From: a virus
Direction: 5' to 3' (one strand)
IMG/VR virus record: IMGVR_UViG_3300047089_000265
Location: 1 to 46,621 of that record
DNA length: 46,621 nt
The stretch's first letter is position 1. Each line of letters starts with the position of its first letter. A program made the translations under genes and the position numbers. Below are positions 22,557 through 28,635 of the stretch, piece by piece. The notes beneath the pieces were generated by a model. It was not told the origin of the DNA, searched no databases, and saw nothing but the letters and a program-made list of their open reading frames with translations.

Positions 22557-23714
22557 GTGAGTGCTTACAAGGTCAAAGCGGCAGATGGCAGTATCATCGA
22601 GATCCCGGACGGCGAGTATTTCATCACCGTCAAAGCCAGAACACGGCGCCTGATGCTGAATTCTCTTACGAGCGATGCGCGCCGCGTATATGCCTGCCTG
22701 GAATTAGCCACTATGGGCTTTCAGCAAGAGTTGGCCGTAACCATGTCAAATGGCAAGCAACGGCCGTTGAGCCCTGCCGATATCACACACCAGACGGGTC
22801 TATCGCGCCAGCATGTACGCAGCGGACTCGCCGAGTTGGAGCGCGCCGGATTAGCGAAGCGGGTAGCTGACGACGGCAAGGACTTGCGTCATGGGCATGT
22901 TTTGATTTACTCTTTTGCCTATCCGCAATCGACCGCGGGAGAAAAACCTGATGTAGCCGCGCGCGGCTACATCCCGACCTGGTTCCCGGAATCCTGGGAA
23001 GCCTTCAGACCCCTCATTAACCGCTTTAAATTGAGGCTTATCCCCGATGATGTAGCTGCGCGCGCATACTTTGCCGAGGGTGAGCAAATTGCGCGCAGCT
23101 ACTTGGAAGCCGAGGAAGTAGCGGCGCGCTTCCTGGAACGAGTCTGCGCGCAGCCGCGCATTAATAAGGTGGAAAGAAATGAAAGAGATAGTAGTAATAC
23201 TGTAGGTAGGTCAGTAGCTGACGACCGACCGACCGACAAAGTCCAGGACGCGACCCCACCAAAGCTCAGTCACCGGCTACAAGCCATCCAAGACGCAATC
23301 CCGCCGGATCTCTGCCAAAAGCTCCAAGACACACCCACACCGCAGTTGCTACAAAAGATCGCCGATGCGCTGAAAGATGCGCCGCCCGAAAACCTCACCG
23401 CTCGCATCCGTGCGCGATGGGAAAACATTACGTCACTCGGTATGCTCGTCAACCTGGCCGCCGACGTGTACAAAGCATTTCACGCAAAACCACCAGCACA
23501 ACCACCCCCGCGACCGCGGCAAGCGCCAGTGCAGGAAACCCGCGAGGAAAAACTCAGTTCTTTGAGAAGTGCGATTGAAACCTGCCAAGGGATTGCGGAA
23601 GACCGCATGAAGCCACCAGCGGAACGCGACTATCAGCGCCAGAGGATCAGAGAATTTACTGAACAGATAGCTGCGCTCAACGGCAACGCAGAGGCTGTAG
23701 GGGGTGTCCCATGA
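22557..23714 (+). CDS. Winged-helix replication-initiator-like protein, 385 aa
   Basis: The start chosen is GTG 22557 (VSAYKVKAADGS), with GGAGG about 9 bases upstream; the frame opens earlier but without a ribosome site. Residues about 25-50 (EYFITVKARTRRLMLNSL) precede a winged helix-turn-helix at about 75-105 (LSPADITHQTGLSRQHVRSGLAELERAGL). The C-terminal half is rich in helices and Pro/Gln. This architecture is typical of phage initiators that bind the origin and load host helicase, though a repressor role is possible. It begins the rightward early operon. Confidence 0.7.
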   Translation: MSAYKVKAADGSIIEIPDGEYFITVKARTRRLMLNSLTSDARRVYACLELATMGFQQELAVTMSNGKQRPLSPADITHQTGLSRQHVRSGLAELERAGLAKRVADDGKDLRHGHVLIYSFAYPQSTAGEKPDVAARGYIPTWFPESWEAFRPLINRFKLRLIPDDVAARAYFAEGEQIARSYLEAEEVAARFLERVCAQPRINKVERNERDSSNTVGRSVADDRPTDKVQDATPPKLSHRLQAIQDAIPPDLCQKLQDTPTPQLLQKIADALKDAPPENLTARIRARWENITSLGMLVNLAADVYKAFHAKPPAQPPPRPRQAPVQETREEKLSSLRSAIETCQGIAEDRMKPPAERDYQRQRIREFTEQIAALNGNAEAVGGVP

Positions 23715-23977
23715 GTGCTGACATCGACACCGCCCGCATACTCCAAGGTGTCCTGGAGCGTGAAGCCAGCCCCCGCGGCCCAGATGAAGGCCCCTGCCCG
23801 GTCTGTGAAGAGCACGGCATGGTGCGTACAGGAAACGGTATCCGGTATTGCCTGTGCCGCACCGGACGTGAGAAAAAAAAGGAATGGCTTGCGCTGCCTG
23901 CTGTCGACCGCGCACCGTTCGAAGCGGAATGCCCGACCCTGCCGGACGCGAACGACGTGGTGCGGCGCGGAGCGTGA
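23711..23977 (+). CDS. Zinc-ribbon protein, 88 aa
   Basis: It starts at ATG 23711, overlapping the previous stop. CPVCEEHGMVRTGNGIRYCLC is a compact zinc ribbon (CxxC, about 15 residues, CxC). Such domains occur in phage replication or helicase-loader partners. An A8 run at 23873-23882 follows the ribbon; slippage there would join it to the frame of the next small gene. Function is not established. Confidence 0.7.
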   Translation: MSADIDTARILQGVLEREASPRGPDEGPCPVCEEHGMVRTGNGIRYCLCRTGREKKKEWLALPAVDRAPFEAECPTLPDANDVVRRGA

Positions 23978-23984
23978 CCCGCTT

Positions 23985-24170
23985 ATGACCGTCCTCGAAC
24001 TAGCCCTGCTCCGCGGCGGCTTCACGCCGGAAGAGCTGGGCCTGCCCGACAGCGTGCTCGACGGCGCCGGCAACCAGCCGCTCAGCCTGCGGGCCGACCT
24101 TCCGCAGCTGCCGAAACAGAAACAGGTACCGCATGACAGCACCCAAAGACCCAGCGGCCAAAACCGTTAA
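23985..24170 (+). CDS. Small unknown protein, 61 aa
   Basis: It starts MTVLELALLRGGFTPEELGLP at ATG 23985, seven bases after the zinc-ribbon stop. It is acidic at the N-terminus, with a Gln/Pro-rich end (DLPQLPKQKQVPHDS). Its frame is open upstream back to 23715, so a frameshifted fusion with the zinc ribbon is conceivable. No family is recognised. Confidence 0.5.
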   Translation: MTVLELALLRGGFTPEELGLPDSVLDGAGNQPLSLRADLPQLPKQKQVPHDSTQRPSGQNR

Positions 24171-24303
24171 GGACCTCGTGGCCGAGGGTTTCGCGGAGCG
24201 GCAGCAGAAGCGCCTGGCGCGGCGCAAACGAAAGGCGCGCATACGGGCCGCACGTGAGAAAGACTTTAAGCCCATGTTTTTCGAAGGGCGGGGATTGGTG
24301 TGA
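24133..24303 (+). CDS. Small basic protein, 56 aa
   Basis: A short frame beginning MTAPKDPAAKTVKDLVAEGF, with a very basic centre (RQQKRLARRKRKARIRAAREK), ends at TGA 24301-24303. It overlaps the upstream gene by about 38 bases and the radical SAM start by GTGA. The basic helix suggests nucleic-acid binding. It is shorter than usual gene-finder cutoffs but fits the coupled-gene pattern. Confidence 0.5.
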   Translation: MTAPKDPAAKTVKDLVAEGFAERQQKRLARRKRKARIRAAREKDFKPMFFEGRGLV

Positions 24304-25256
24304 GAGCCGCGGTCATCAACCTGAGCCACCCGCATTACAACCTGGGCGCTTGTAAGCTGGCGGCATGGTTGACGTCCGAAGGCTGGCAGGTTGTAGAGTT
24401 TGACCGTGATCCAGGGTTATTCCTCGTTGATTTTGAGCTGGTTTGTCTCTCGGCTATTTTTTCCTGGGACGTGCCGAAGGGTGTGCAGTCGGCTCTTCGG
24501 GGGAGCGGATATGAGGTATGGGTCGGCGGGCCTGGGTTTGCACATATGGCGGATTGGTGGCGCGATCGCACAGGCATGGAAGCCACGTTAGGACTCGATG
24601 CCCGGTTTGAACGGCAGCGAGGGACGTATCGCATGTGCTTCGCGGCGCGCGGGTGTCCCGTTAATTGTCATTTCTGCGGAGTGACTGCATGGGAAGGCAA
24701 GTCGTACAGTCTTGATTGGGATTTTCAGCCTGTTCCGATTCTCTGCGATAACAACCTCACCGACGAACCAATCGAGTTTCAAGAGCACATCATCCGGCGC
24801 TATCGAGAGACTGGCGTTCCGCTGCTGGATGCCAATAGCGGATTCGAGCCGAAGAACTTCACAGCAGAGACGTATCGCCGCTGGAAGCCTATCCTGCGCG
24901 GGCCGTGGCGATTGGGGTATGACTATCTTGCGGAGCGATCCGCCGTCAAGCGGGTGCTCAATATCCTGAAGGCTGAGCCGCCGAAGCGCAAACGTGTCTA
25001 CGTCATGATCGGCAATGAGCCGTTCGATTTTTGCCTCCAGCGTGCGACCGAGGTAGTGGAGTGGGGCGGCGAGCCGTACTGCCAGCCATACCTGCCCAAG
25101 ACTGCTACTGATCGCCATGAGTATGTAATCCGCTATGACTGGACGCCGGATCGTCTCACACATTTCGCTCGTTACTTCAATCGCTTTCTCTGGAAATATA
25201 CGCCGCTCGAGGAATACCGTTGCGGGACGAAACAGCCGTTCGCGGTGGTGGCGTGA
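24300..25256 (+). CDS. Radical SAM protein, 318 aa
   Basis: The motif CPVNCHFC (Cys119, Cys123, Cys126; CxxxCxxC) binds the [4Fe-4S] cluster that cleaves S-adenosylmethionine into a radical. The N-terminal part before it resembles a cobalamin-binding or Rossmann-like fold (INLSHPHYNLGACKLAAWL, then VWVGGPGF), as in B12-type radical SAM enzymes. The rest fits the TIM-barrel core (GVPLLDANSGFEP, RVYVMIGNEP). The GTG start overlaps the upstream stop. The substrate is unknown; modification of DNA, RNA or a peptide is possible. Confidence 0.85.
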   Translation: MRAAVINLSHPHYNLGACKLAAWLTSEGWQVVEFDRDPGLFLVDFELVCLSAIFSWDVPKGVQSALRGSGYEVWVGGPGFAHMADWWRDRTGMEATLGLDARFERQRGTYRMCFAARGCPVNCHFCGVTAWEGKSYSLDWDFQPVPILCDNNLTDEPIEFQEHIIRRYRETGVPLLDANSGFEPKNFTAETYRRWKPILRGPWRLGYDYLAERSAVKRVLNILKAEPPKRKRVYVMIGNEPFDFCLQRATEVVEWGGEPYCQPYLPKTATDRHEYVIRYDWTPDRLTHFARYFNRFLWKYTPLEEYRCGTKQPFAVVA

Positions 25257-25447
25257 AGGTGATGGGTTATGGGTTATGGGTGCGGTATCTTGTGCGCATA
25301 CCGGACGCGCCGCAGGTGCGCACCGTCTGTGCCGGCTGCGGGCTGCTGTTTTTCGCGGGCGAACCGCATGATTATGCTGCATGCGTGAGCGTGCGGCAGT
25401 GGCGGGAACGGCAAATACTGCTTGATAAGCTTGTAAGCACGCAATGA
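25253..25447 (+). CDS. Small zinc-type protein, 64 aa
   Basis: It starts at GTG 25253, overlapping the radical SAM stop. The first codons (VKVMGYGLWV) are encoded by a G-tract repeat. A CAGCG pair and a later HDYAAC could form one zinc site. It ends in a helical, charged stretch and overlaps the next gene by ATGA. Function is unknown. Confidence 0.55.
   Translation: MKVMGYGLWVRYLVRIPDAPQVRTVCAGCGLLFFAGEPHDYAACVSVRQWRERQILLDKLVSTQ
25264..25281 (+). repeat. G-tract with 7-bp period in a gene start
   Basis: GGGTTAT GGGTTAT GGG gives three tracts inside the 5' end of the 25253-25447 gene. It belongs to the same family as the other six tracts but is shorter. Confidence 0.65.
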
Positions 25448-25695
25448 AAATCGCGATACGCGGATTTGTGGAGGGGCGCCGCTTCAAGATTTTTGAAGAG
25501 CGGCTTGAGGTCGCGGAGGCTGATCTCGAGAGCCTGATACCTGCGATGGCCGAACGGCACGCCAGCATCATGTTCGACCGCGGCCCGCACATGATCGAGA
25601 TCGAATTCCTCGATGAGCTGAACCCTGCGGAGCGGTTCCTGCGGTTCGGAACCGACCCCGCCGGCATGGTAGTGCCGCTGCCGTGGCTGCACTAG
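25444..25695 (+). CDS. Small unknown protein, 83 aa
   Basis: It starts MKIAIRGFVEGRRFKIFEERL and has an alpha/beta pattern (LEVAEADLESLIPAMAE, HMIEIEFLDEL). It ends with the stop TAG, which overlaps the convergent TAG of the next gene in CTAG (25692-25695). No family is recognised. It is the last gene of the first part of the rightward operon. Confidence 0.6.
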   Translation: MKIAIRGFVEGRRFKIFEERLEVAEADLESLIPAMAERHASIMFDRGPHMIEIEFLDELNPAERFLRFGTDPAGMVVPLPWLH

Positions 25696-26072
25696 ATTTT
25701 CCGCGCCCGTAACCTGCCCACCAGTTCCTCGATATTCAATCCATGCGCCTGCTCAAACGCCGGCCGCCCGATGACGTGGTATGCCCTCGGTCCGAACCGG
25801 TGACATGCCGGACACAGCGGAATGCAGCTTGTGTCCGATGATTTGATTCTCATGCCGCCGTCTGCCCCTGTGTGGGCCGCTTCTCCCGCGGGTTCGATTC
25901 CACAACCCGCGCAGGGTAGCGATCGGATCCACGCAAGGTACTTGGAGTCCCGCACGATTGCGCTATTCTTGCGGGCGCGGGTTGGAGGTTTACGGCCGAT
26001 GTCGATACCGTGAACCTGCCGCATCAGCCAGCGTGTGAGTTGATGTCCGGAGCGCACTACTTCACGCCCCAC
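25692..26072 (-). CDS. HNH-type nuclease-like protein, 126 aa
   Basis: The segment LPCAGCGIEPAGEAAHTG, then SSDTSCIPLCPACH (about residues 55-95), carries the Cys pairs and His positions of small HNH-like phage nucleases of the DUF968/DUF1364/NinG kind that act in recombination. The catalytic-like His lies in EAAHTG. The start is GTG 26072 or a Met 16 codons later; no ribosome site decides. It runs against the surrounding rightward operon in a three-gene leftward set with 4-16 bp overlaps. Confidence 0.7.
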   Translation of the reverse strand: MGREVVRSGHQLTRWLMRQVHGIDIGRKPPTRARKNSAIVRDSKYLAWIRSLPCAGCGIEPAGEAAHTGADGGMRIKSSDTSCIPLCPACHRFGPRAYHVIGRPAFEQAHGLNIEELVGRLRARKI

Positions 26073-26161
26073 ACATCGAGAATGCCGATGATCAAAGTGA
26101 TCACCAGGCCGGCGACGAATCCCAGGAAAAGACCGAACGCCTTCGGGTTGATGGGCCTCAC
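26057..26161 (-). CDS. Single-helix membrane peptide, 34 aa
   Basis: The frame begins with GTG 26161 (VRPINPKAFGLFLGF), overlapping the previous TGA, and contains one membrane helix (FGLFLGFVAGLVITLIIGIL). It ends DVWGVK. Very short, but the exact GTGA coupling and the hydrophobic helix support it. It could be a small regulatory or holin-like peptide. Confidence 0.45.
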   Translation of the reverse strand: MRPINPKAFGLFLGFVAGLVITLIIGILDVWGVK

Positions 26162-26475
26162 AGGACCTCCCGCACGGCCTGTACCGGGAACCATGCGCCC
26201 GTAGTTACGCTGAGACCGTACGCTACGCCGCGGACCGTTTTGTAGTTGTAGATACGGACCCACTGGCCGGCGCCGACGGCCTGGGCCTGCACCATCCCTC
26301 CGCACTGGGACGCTTTGAACATCAGCGCCTTGACCTGTGCAGTGGATGCCAGCCAGCGGCCGCGGCCGGCCTCTACGGGAACTTGTATATCGATGTGCTT
26401 GCGGGACTCGAGCTTGTCGGGGTTCGCCCCGAGGATCAAGGAATCCAGATTGTATTGTCGGTGATTGTTGGGCAT
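26158..26475 (-). CDS. Unknown protein, 105 aa
   Basis: It starts MPNNHRQYNLDSLILG. The middle (ASTAQVKALMFKASQ) is helical; the second half is a beta-rich stretch (AGQWVRIYNYKTVRG, VTTGAWFPV). It is the first gene of the leftward three-gene set and diverges from the 26609 gene across an operator-like palindrome. No family is recognised. Confidence 0.6.
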   Translation of the reverse strand: MPNNHRQYNLDSLILGANPDKLESRKHIDIQVPVEAGRGRWLASTAQVKALMFKASQCGGMVQAQAVGAGQWVRIYNYKTVRGVAYGLSVTTGAWFPVQAVREVL

Positions 26476-26488
26476 GAGTTCAGTATGT

Positions 26489-26506
26489 CATCCTACCGCT
26501 AGGATG
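26489..26506. promoter_or_regulatory. Palindromic operator candidate between divergent genes
   Basis: CATCCTA and TAGGATG (4-base spacer) form a perfect 7-bp inverted repeat directly upstream of the leftward 26475 start. Two direct repeats AAGTACCAGG follow at 26539-26548 and 26558-26567, 19 bp apart. The region controls two divergent transcripts, so a repressor site is plausible. Confidence 0.5.
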
Positions 26507-26608
26507 GCATAGCGAAAAGGGCATAAATAAAGGCGGACAAGTACCAGGGCAATGAGAAAGTACCAGGACGTCCCGCACACCTCCTAGCGGATGGAGTATG
26601 ATCGACAC

Positions 26609-26758
26609 ATGACGGATCGGGCAGCTAGAGCACTCGGCAAGAAACGATGGGCTGGCAAAACCGAAGAGGAAAAACGGGCGCATTCCGAAGCGATGAACCG
26701 TGCGAGGTGGGGACCGAAGAAGAAGGCGGGTAAGAAGAAGGGGAAGAAGGCGAAATGA
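26609..26758 (+). CDS. Small basic protein, 49 aa
   Basis: Starts MTDRAARALGKKRWAGK with GGAG about 11 bases upstream; an in-frame ATG at 26591 is an alternative. The segment TEEEKRAHSEAMNRARWG recalls the short basic motif shared by many phage and NUMOD-like small proteins. It ends in a Lys-rich tail (KKKAGKKKGKKAK) and overlaps the next gene by ATGA. DNA binding is likely but not shown. Confidence 0.55.
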   Translation: MTDRAARALGKKRWAGKTEEEKRAHSEAMNRARWGPKKKAGKKKGKKAK

Positions 26759-26961
26759 CGGATACCCAGCTTTATCTGGCGATCGGCCTGCCGTCGTTTG
26801 TTGCGCTGGTGGGGATTTTGGTGAACGTGGGTTATTTCGTTGTGGTGAATGCCCGTCTCGGGCGGGTGGAGGATAAGATCGATATCCTTACCGGGAAATT
26901 CTCCGAACTGGATAACCGGGTGATCCGCATTGAAGACAAATTGGGGATTGTGCCGCGATGA
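26755..26961 (+). CDS. Membrane-anchored coiled-coil protein, 68 aa
   Basis: It starts MTDTQLYLAIGLPSF. One transmembrane helix (about residues 8-30, AIGLPSFVALVGILVNVGYFVVV) is followed by a short coiled coil (RLGRVEDKIDILTGKFSELDNRV). This organisation resembles small phage proteins that anchor at the inner membrane, such as spanin-like or superinfection-exclusion peptides. It is coupled to its neighbours by ATGA overlaps. Confidence 0.65.
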   Translation: MTDTQLYLAIGLPSFVALVGILVNVGYFVVVNARLGRVEDKIDILTGKFSELDNRVIRIEDKLGIVPR

Positions 26962-27329
26962 GCGAACACAAAAACATCAGGCTGCTGGTCCAGGAAGACG
27001 GCGGCACGGTATGGCGCACGCTGAAAGGTGAGTTGCTGGTGGGCGCGCTGACCGATGACTGCCGCCCGCTTCTTTCATACCAGGCCGATTATGAGCAGCG
27101 CGAACGCTGGGGGTTTGATATGTGGTACGTCATCCGCAGCACCTCCGGTAAGCTGGTGGTCTACCGCCAGCCGATGCTCAACGAAGATGGGCCTCCAACC
27201 GTTACTGTCTACGATTCCTTCGAAGCTATGCAGCCGCACGTACCGCCCAACATCTACAACACGGCGATGGAGAAGGCCGGTCTGAAGCCGCCGCCGCAGT
27301 TTCCGGAACTGCCACTCGAAGGCGTGTGA
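26958..27329 (+). CDS. Unknown protein, 123 aa
   Basis: It starts MSEHKNIRLLVQEDGG. It has several beta strands (GTVWRTLKGELLVGAL, WYVIRSTSGKLVVYRQP) and a helical C-terminus (PNIYNTAMEKAGLKPP). No family is assigned. It is co-transcribed with the next HTH gene through overlapping stop and start. Confidence 0.6.
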   Translation: MSEHKNIRLLVQEDGGTVWRTLKGELLVGALTDDCRPLLSYQADYEQRERWGFDMWYVIRSTSGKLVVYRQPMLNEDGPPTVTVYDSFEAMQPHVPPNIYNTAMEKAGLKPPPQFPELPLEGV

Positions 27330-27862
27330 TGCCGCGCCCAGCACCCAAAACCCAGAACCCAGCACCCTCCGCTTGGGCTAAAACCGGCAAAACGAAAGCT
27401 GAAGCCGCCTCGCTCCTCGGCATCTCGGAGAAAGCCGTAGAGCGAGCCTCGCAGCGCGCGGTCGATCCGATCCGCGCCGCCTGGCGCCAGGAACCGGGCA
27501 AGCGGTCTTACCGGGTTTATCACCCGGAAGACCTGGCCAAGCTGCGCCGTGCCCTGCCCCGGCAGGTAACCGGCGAGTTGGTGCCGACCGCTACAACTGC
27601 CGTTGCCGCCATAAAAACCGCCCTAGGTTCGTCCAACGGCACCAAACTGACAGTCCAGGTCCTTCCGGCGCCGCGACGGAGGCCGGTGATGACCGTTGCC
27701 GAGGTAGCCGAGGAGCTGGGAGTTTCCCGCACGATGGTCAGGCGAGCCATCGCCATTGGCGATTTGGCGAGTTTTCGGGACGGGCACGTACGGGTGTTCC
27801 GCAGCGCCGCCGAGGCTTGGCTGGCGCGGCTGGAAGCGGCTTGTCGACAGGGTGGGTTCTAG
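27329..27862 (+). CDS. MerR/excisionase-type HTH protein, 177 aa
   Basis: The N-terminus is encoded by a C-tract (PRPAPKTQNPAPS). A first HTH-like segment lies at about residues 20-45 (TKAEAASLLGISEKAVERASQRA). A second clear helix-turn-helix lies at about 118-145 (MTVAEVAEELGVSRTMVRRAIAIGDL), of the excisionase/DNA-binding domain type with a wing. Such a protein could be an excisionase, repressor or transposition-like regulator. It is the last gene of the rightward operon, facing the TnpB-like gene and array B. Confidence 0.72.
   Translation: MPRPAPKTQNPAPSAWAKTGKTKAEAASLLGISEKAVERASQRAVDPIRAAWRQEPGKRSYRVYHPEDLAKLRRALPRQVTGELVPTATTAVAAIKTALGSSNGTKLTVQVLPAPRRRPVMTVAEVAEELGVSRTMVRRAIAIGDLASFRDGHVRVFRSAAEAWLARLEAACRQGGF
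27337..27367 (-). repeat. C-tract with 7-bp period at a gene start
   Basis: Five CCC tracts are spaced by AGCA, AAAA, AGAA and AGCA. It encodes part of the N-terminus of the HTH protein (Pro-Lys-Thr-Gln-Asn-Pro). Confidence 0.75.
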
Positions 27863-27898
27863 GGCAACGTACACAACATACACAACATACACAGGGGG

Positions 27899-28038
27899 CC
27901 CGCAGCTTCCACGCGCGCGCGAACGGCTAGTCGATTAGATCGTAGCCTCTACCCGCAGCTTCCGCGCGCGTGCGAGCGGCTACGGAAGGTTGCCCGCAAT
28001 GCGTACCCGCAGCTTCCGCGCGCGTGCGAGCGGCTACG
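27899..28038 (-). repeat. Array B, distal block: three repeats, long form
   Basis: Copies begin at 27899, 27952 and 28006, spaced 53 and 54 bp, the most regular spacing of any block. The last two carry the extension GCGCGCGTGCGAGC plus GGCTACG, giving a unit of about 32 bp; the first has a diverged extension. Between 27863 and 27898 there is also a short tandem (ACACAACAT three times). Read on the minus strand, the block follows element B. Confidence 0.85.
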
Positions 28039-28070
28039 CGGTTTCTGCGGTTTTCTTACGCGCAGATAGC

Positions 28071-28221
28071 CCCGCAGCCGCCGGTAAATTCAGTGGAAGC
28101 TTACGCGGCTGCTGCAGTTGCCTGCAGATATCGCGTACGTTTAGCAGCTTTCCGGGAGCGTTCAGGCCGGTAAACGTGCCTGACGGTGATCCCGCTGCGC
28201 CTGACGGTGGCGCTCAAGTCC
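28071..28221 (-). ncRNA. Structured array-associated element, copy B
   Basis: Nearly identical in key segments to copy A. It has the GCGCC/GGCGC hairpin at 28197-28213, a 9-bp helix GTACGTTTA/TAAACGTGC (28135-28143 with 28171-28179, one wobble) and an inverted repeat-like segment GGAAGCTTACGCGG (28095-28108). An 8-bp stem GCAGCCGC/GCGGCTGC flanks the last. It sits inside array B, downstream of the TnpB-like gene on the same strand. It is a candidate guide-scaffold or trans-acting RNA; function is inferred. Confidence 0.7.
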
Positions 28222-28233
28222 AATATACGCTGC

Positions 28234-28265
28234 GGGTGTTGGGTTATGGGGTGTTGGGTTTTGGG
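28234..28265 (+). repeat. G-tract with 7-bp period next to element B
   Basis: GGG tracts recur every 7-8 bases (GGGTGTT GGGTTAT GGGGTGTT GGGTTTT GGG). The order element, G-tract, repeats is the same as at copy A. Confidence 0.75.
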
Positions 28266-28276
28266 CAGGCCGATTA

Positions 28277-28635
28277 CCCGTAGCTTCCCTTTCAGGATGA
28301 AAGCATCCCGCAGCTTCCATGTCTGCCCCGCAGCTTCCAACCTCGCACGCCGCCCGCAGCTTCCTCACGTCGAAGCCTTCCCGCAGCTTCCATTCCCTGT
28401 TCCGCGCAGCTTTAGACCGCGACCGACTCCCGCAGCTTCCAAAATTCCAGTCTGAACATTGGCATCGATCCCGCAGCTTCCTCTTCGTCTATCCCCGCAG
28501 CTTCCAGCAGATGCCCTGCCCCATCCCGCAGCTTCCGCAACCTCGATGTAACGCCCGCAGCTTCCGCCCATCACCTATACCCGCAGCTTCCACCTTCTCG
28601 TCCCGCAGCTTCCACCTTCTCATTCCGTAGCTTCC
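28277..28635 (-). repeat. Array B, main block: 13-14 repeats beside the TnpB-like gene
   Basis: Thirteen good copies and one degenerate copy (GCGCAGCTTT) of the 12-bp motif. Intervening segments range from 8 to 29 bases and are otherwise unrelated, except that the last two are almost the same (ACCTTCTCGT, ACCTTCTCAT), a recent unit duplication. The copy at 28624-28635 lies inside the final codons of the 28620-29831 gene. The block could therefore be the 3' part of that gene's transcript. Confidence 0.9.

Noticed and set aside
28277-28635. Standard CRISPR array
   Set aside because: Repeats are only 12 bp, spacers vary from 8 to 29 bases, and no Cas1, Cas2 or Cas6-like gene is visible.
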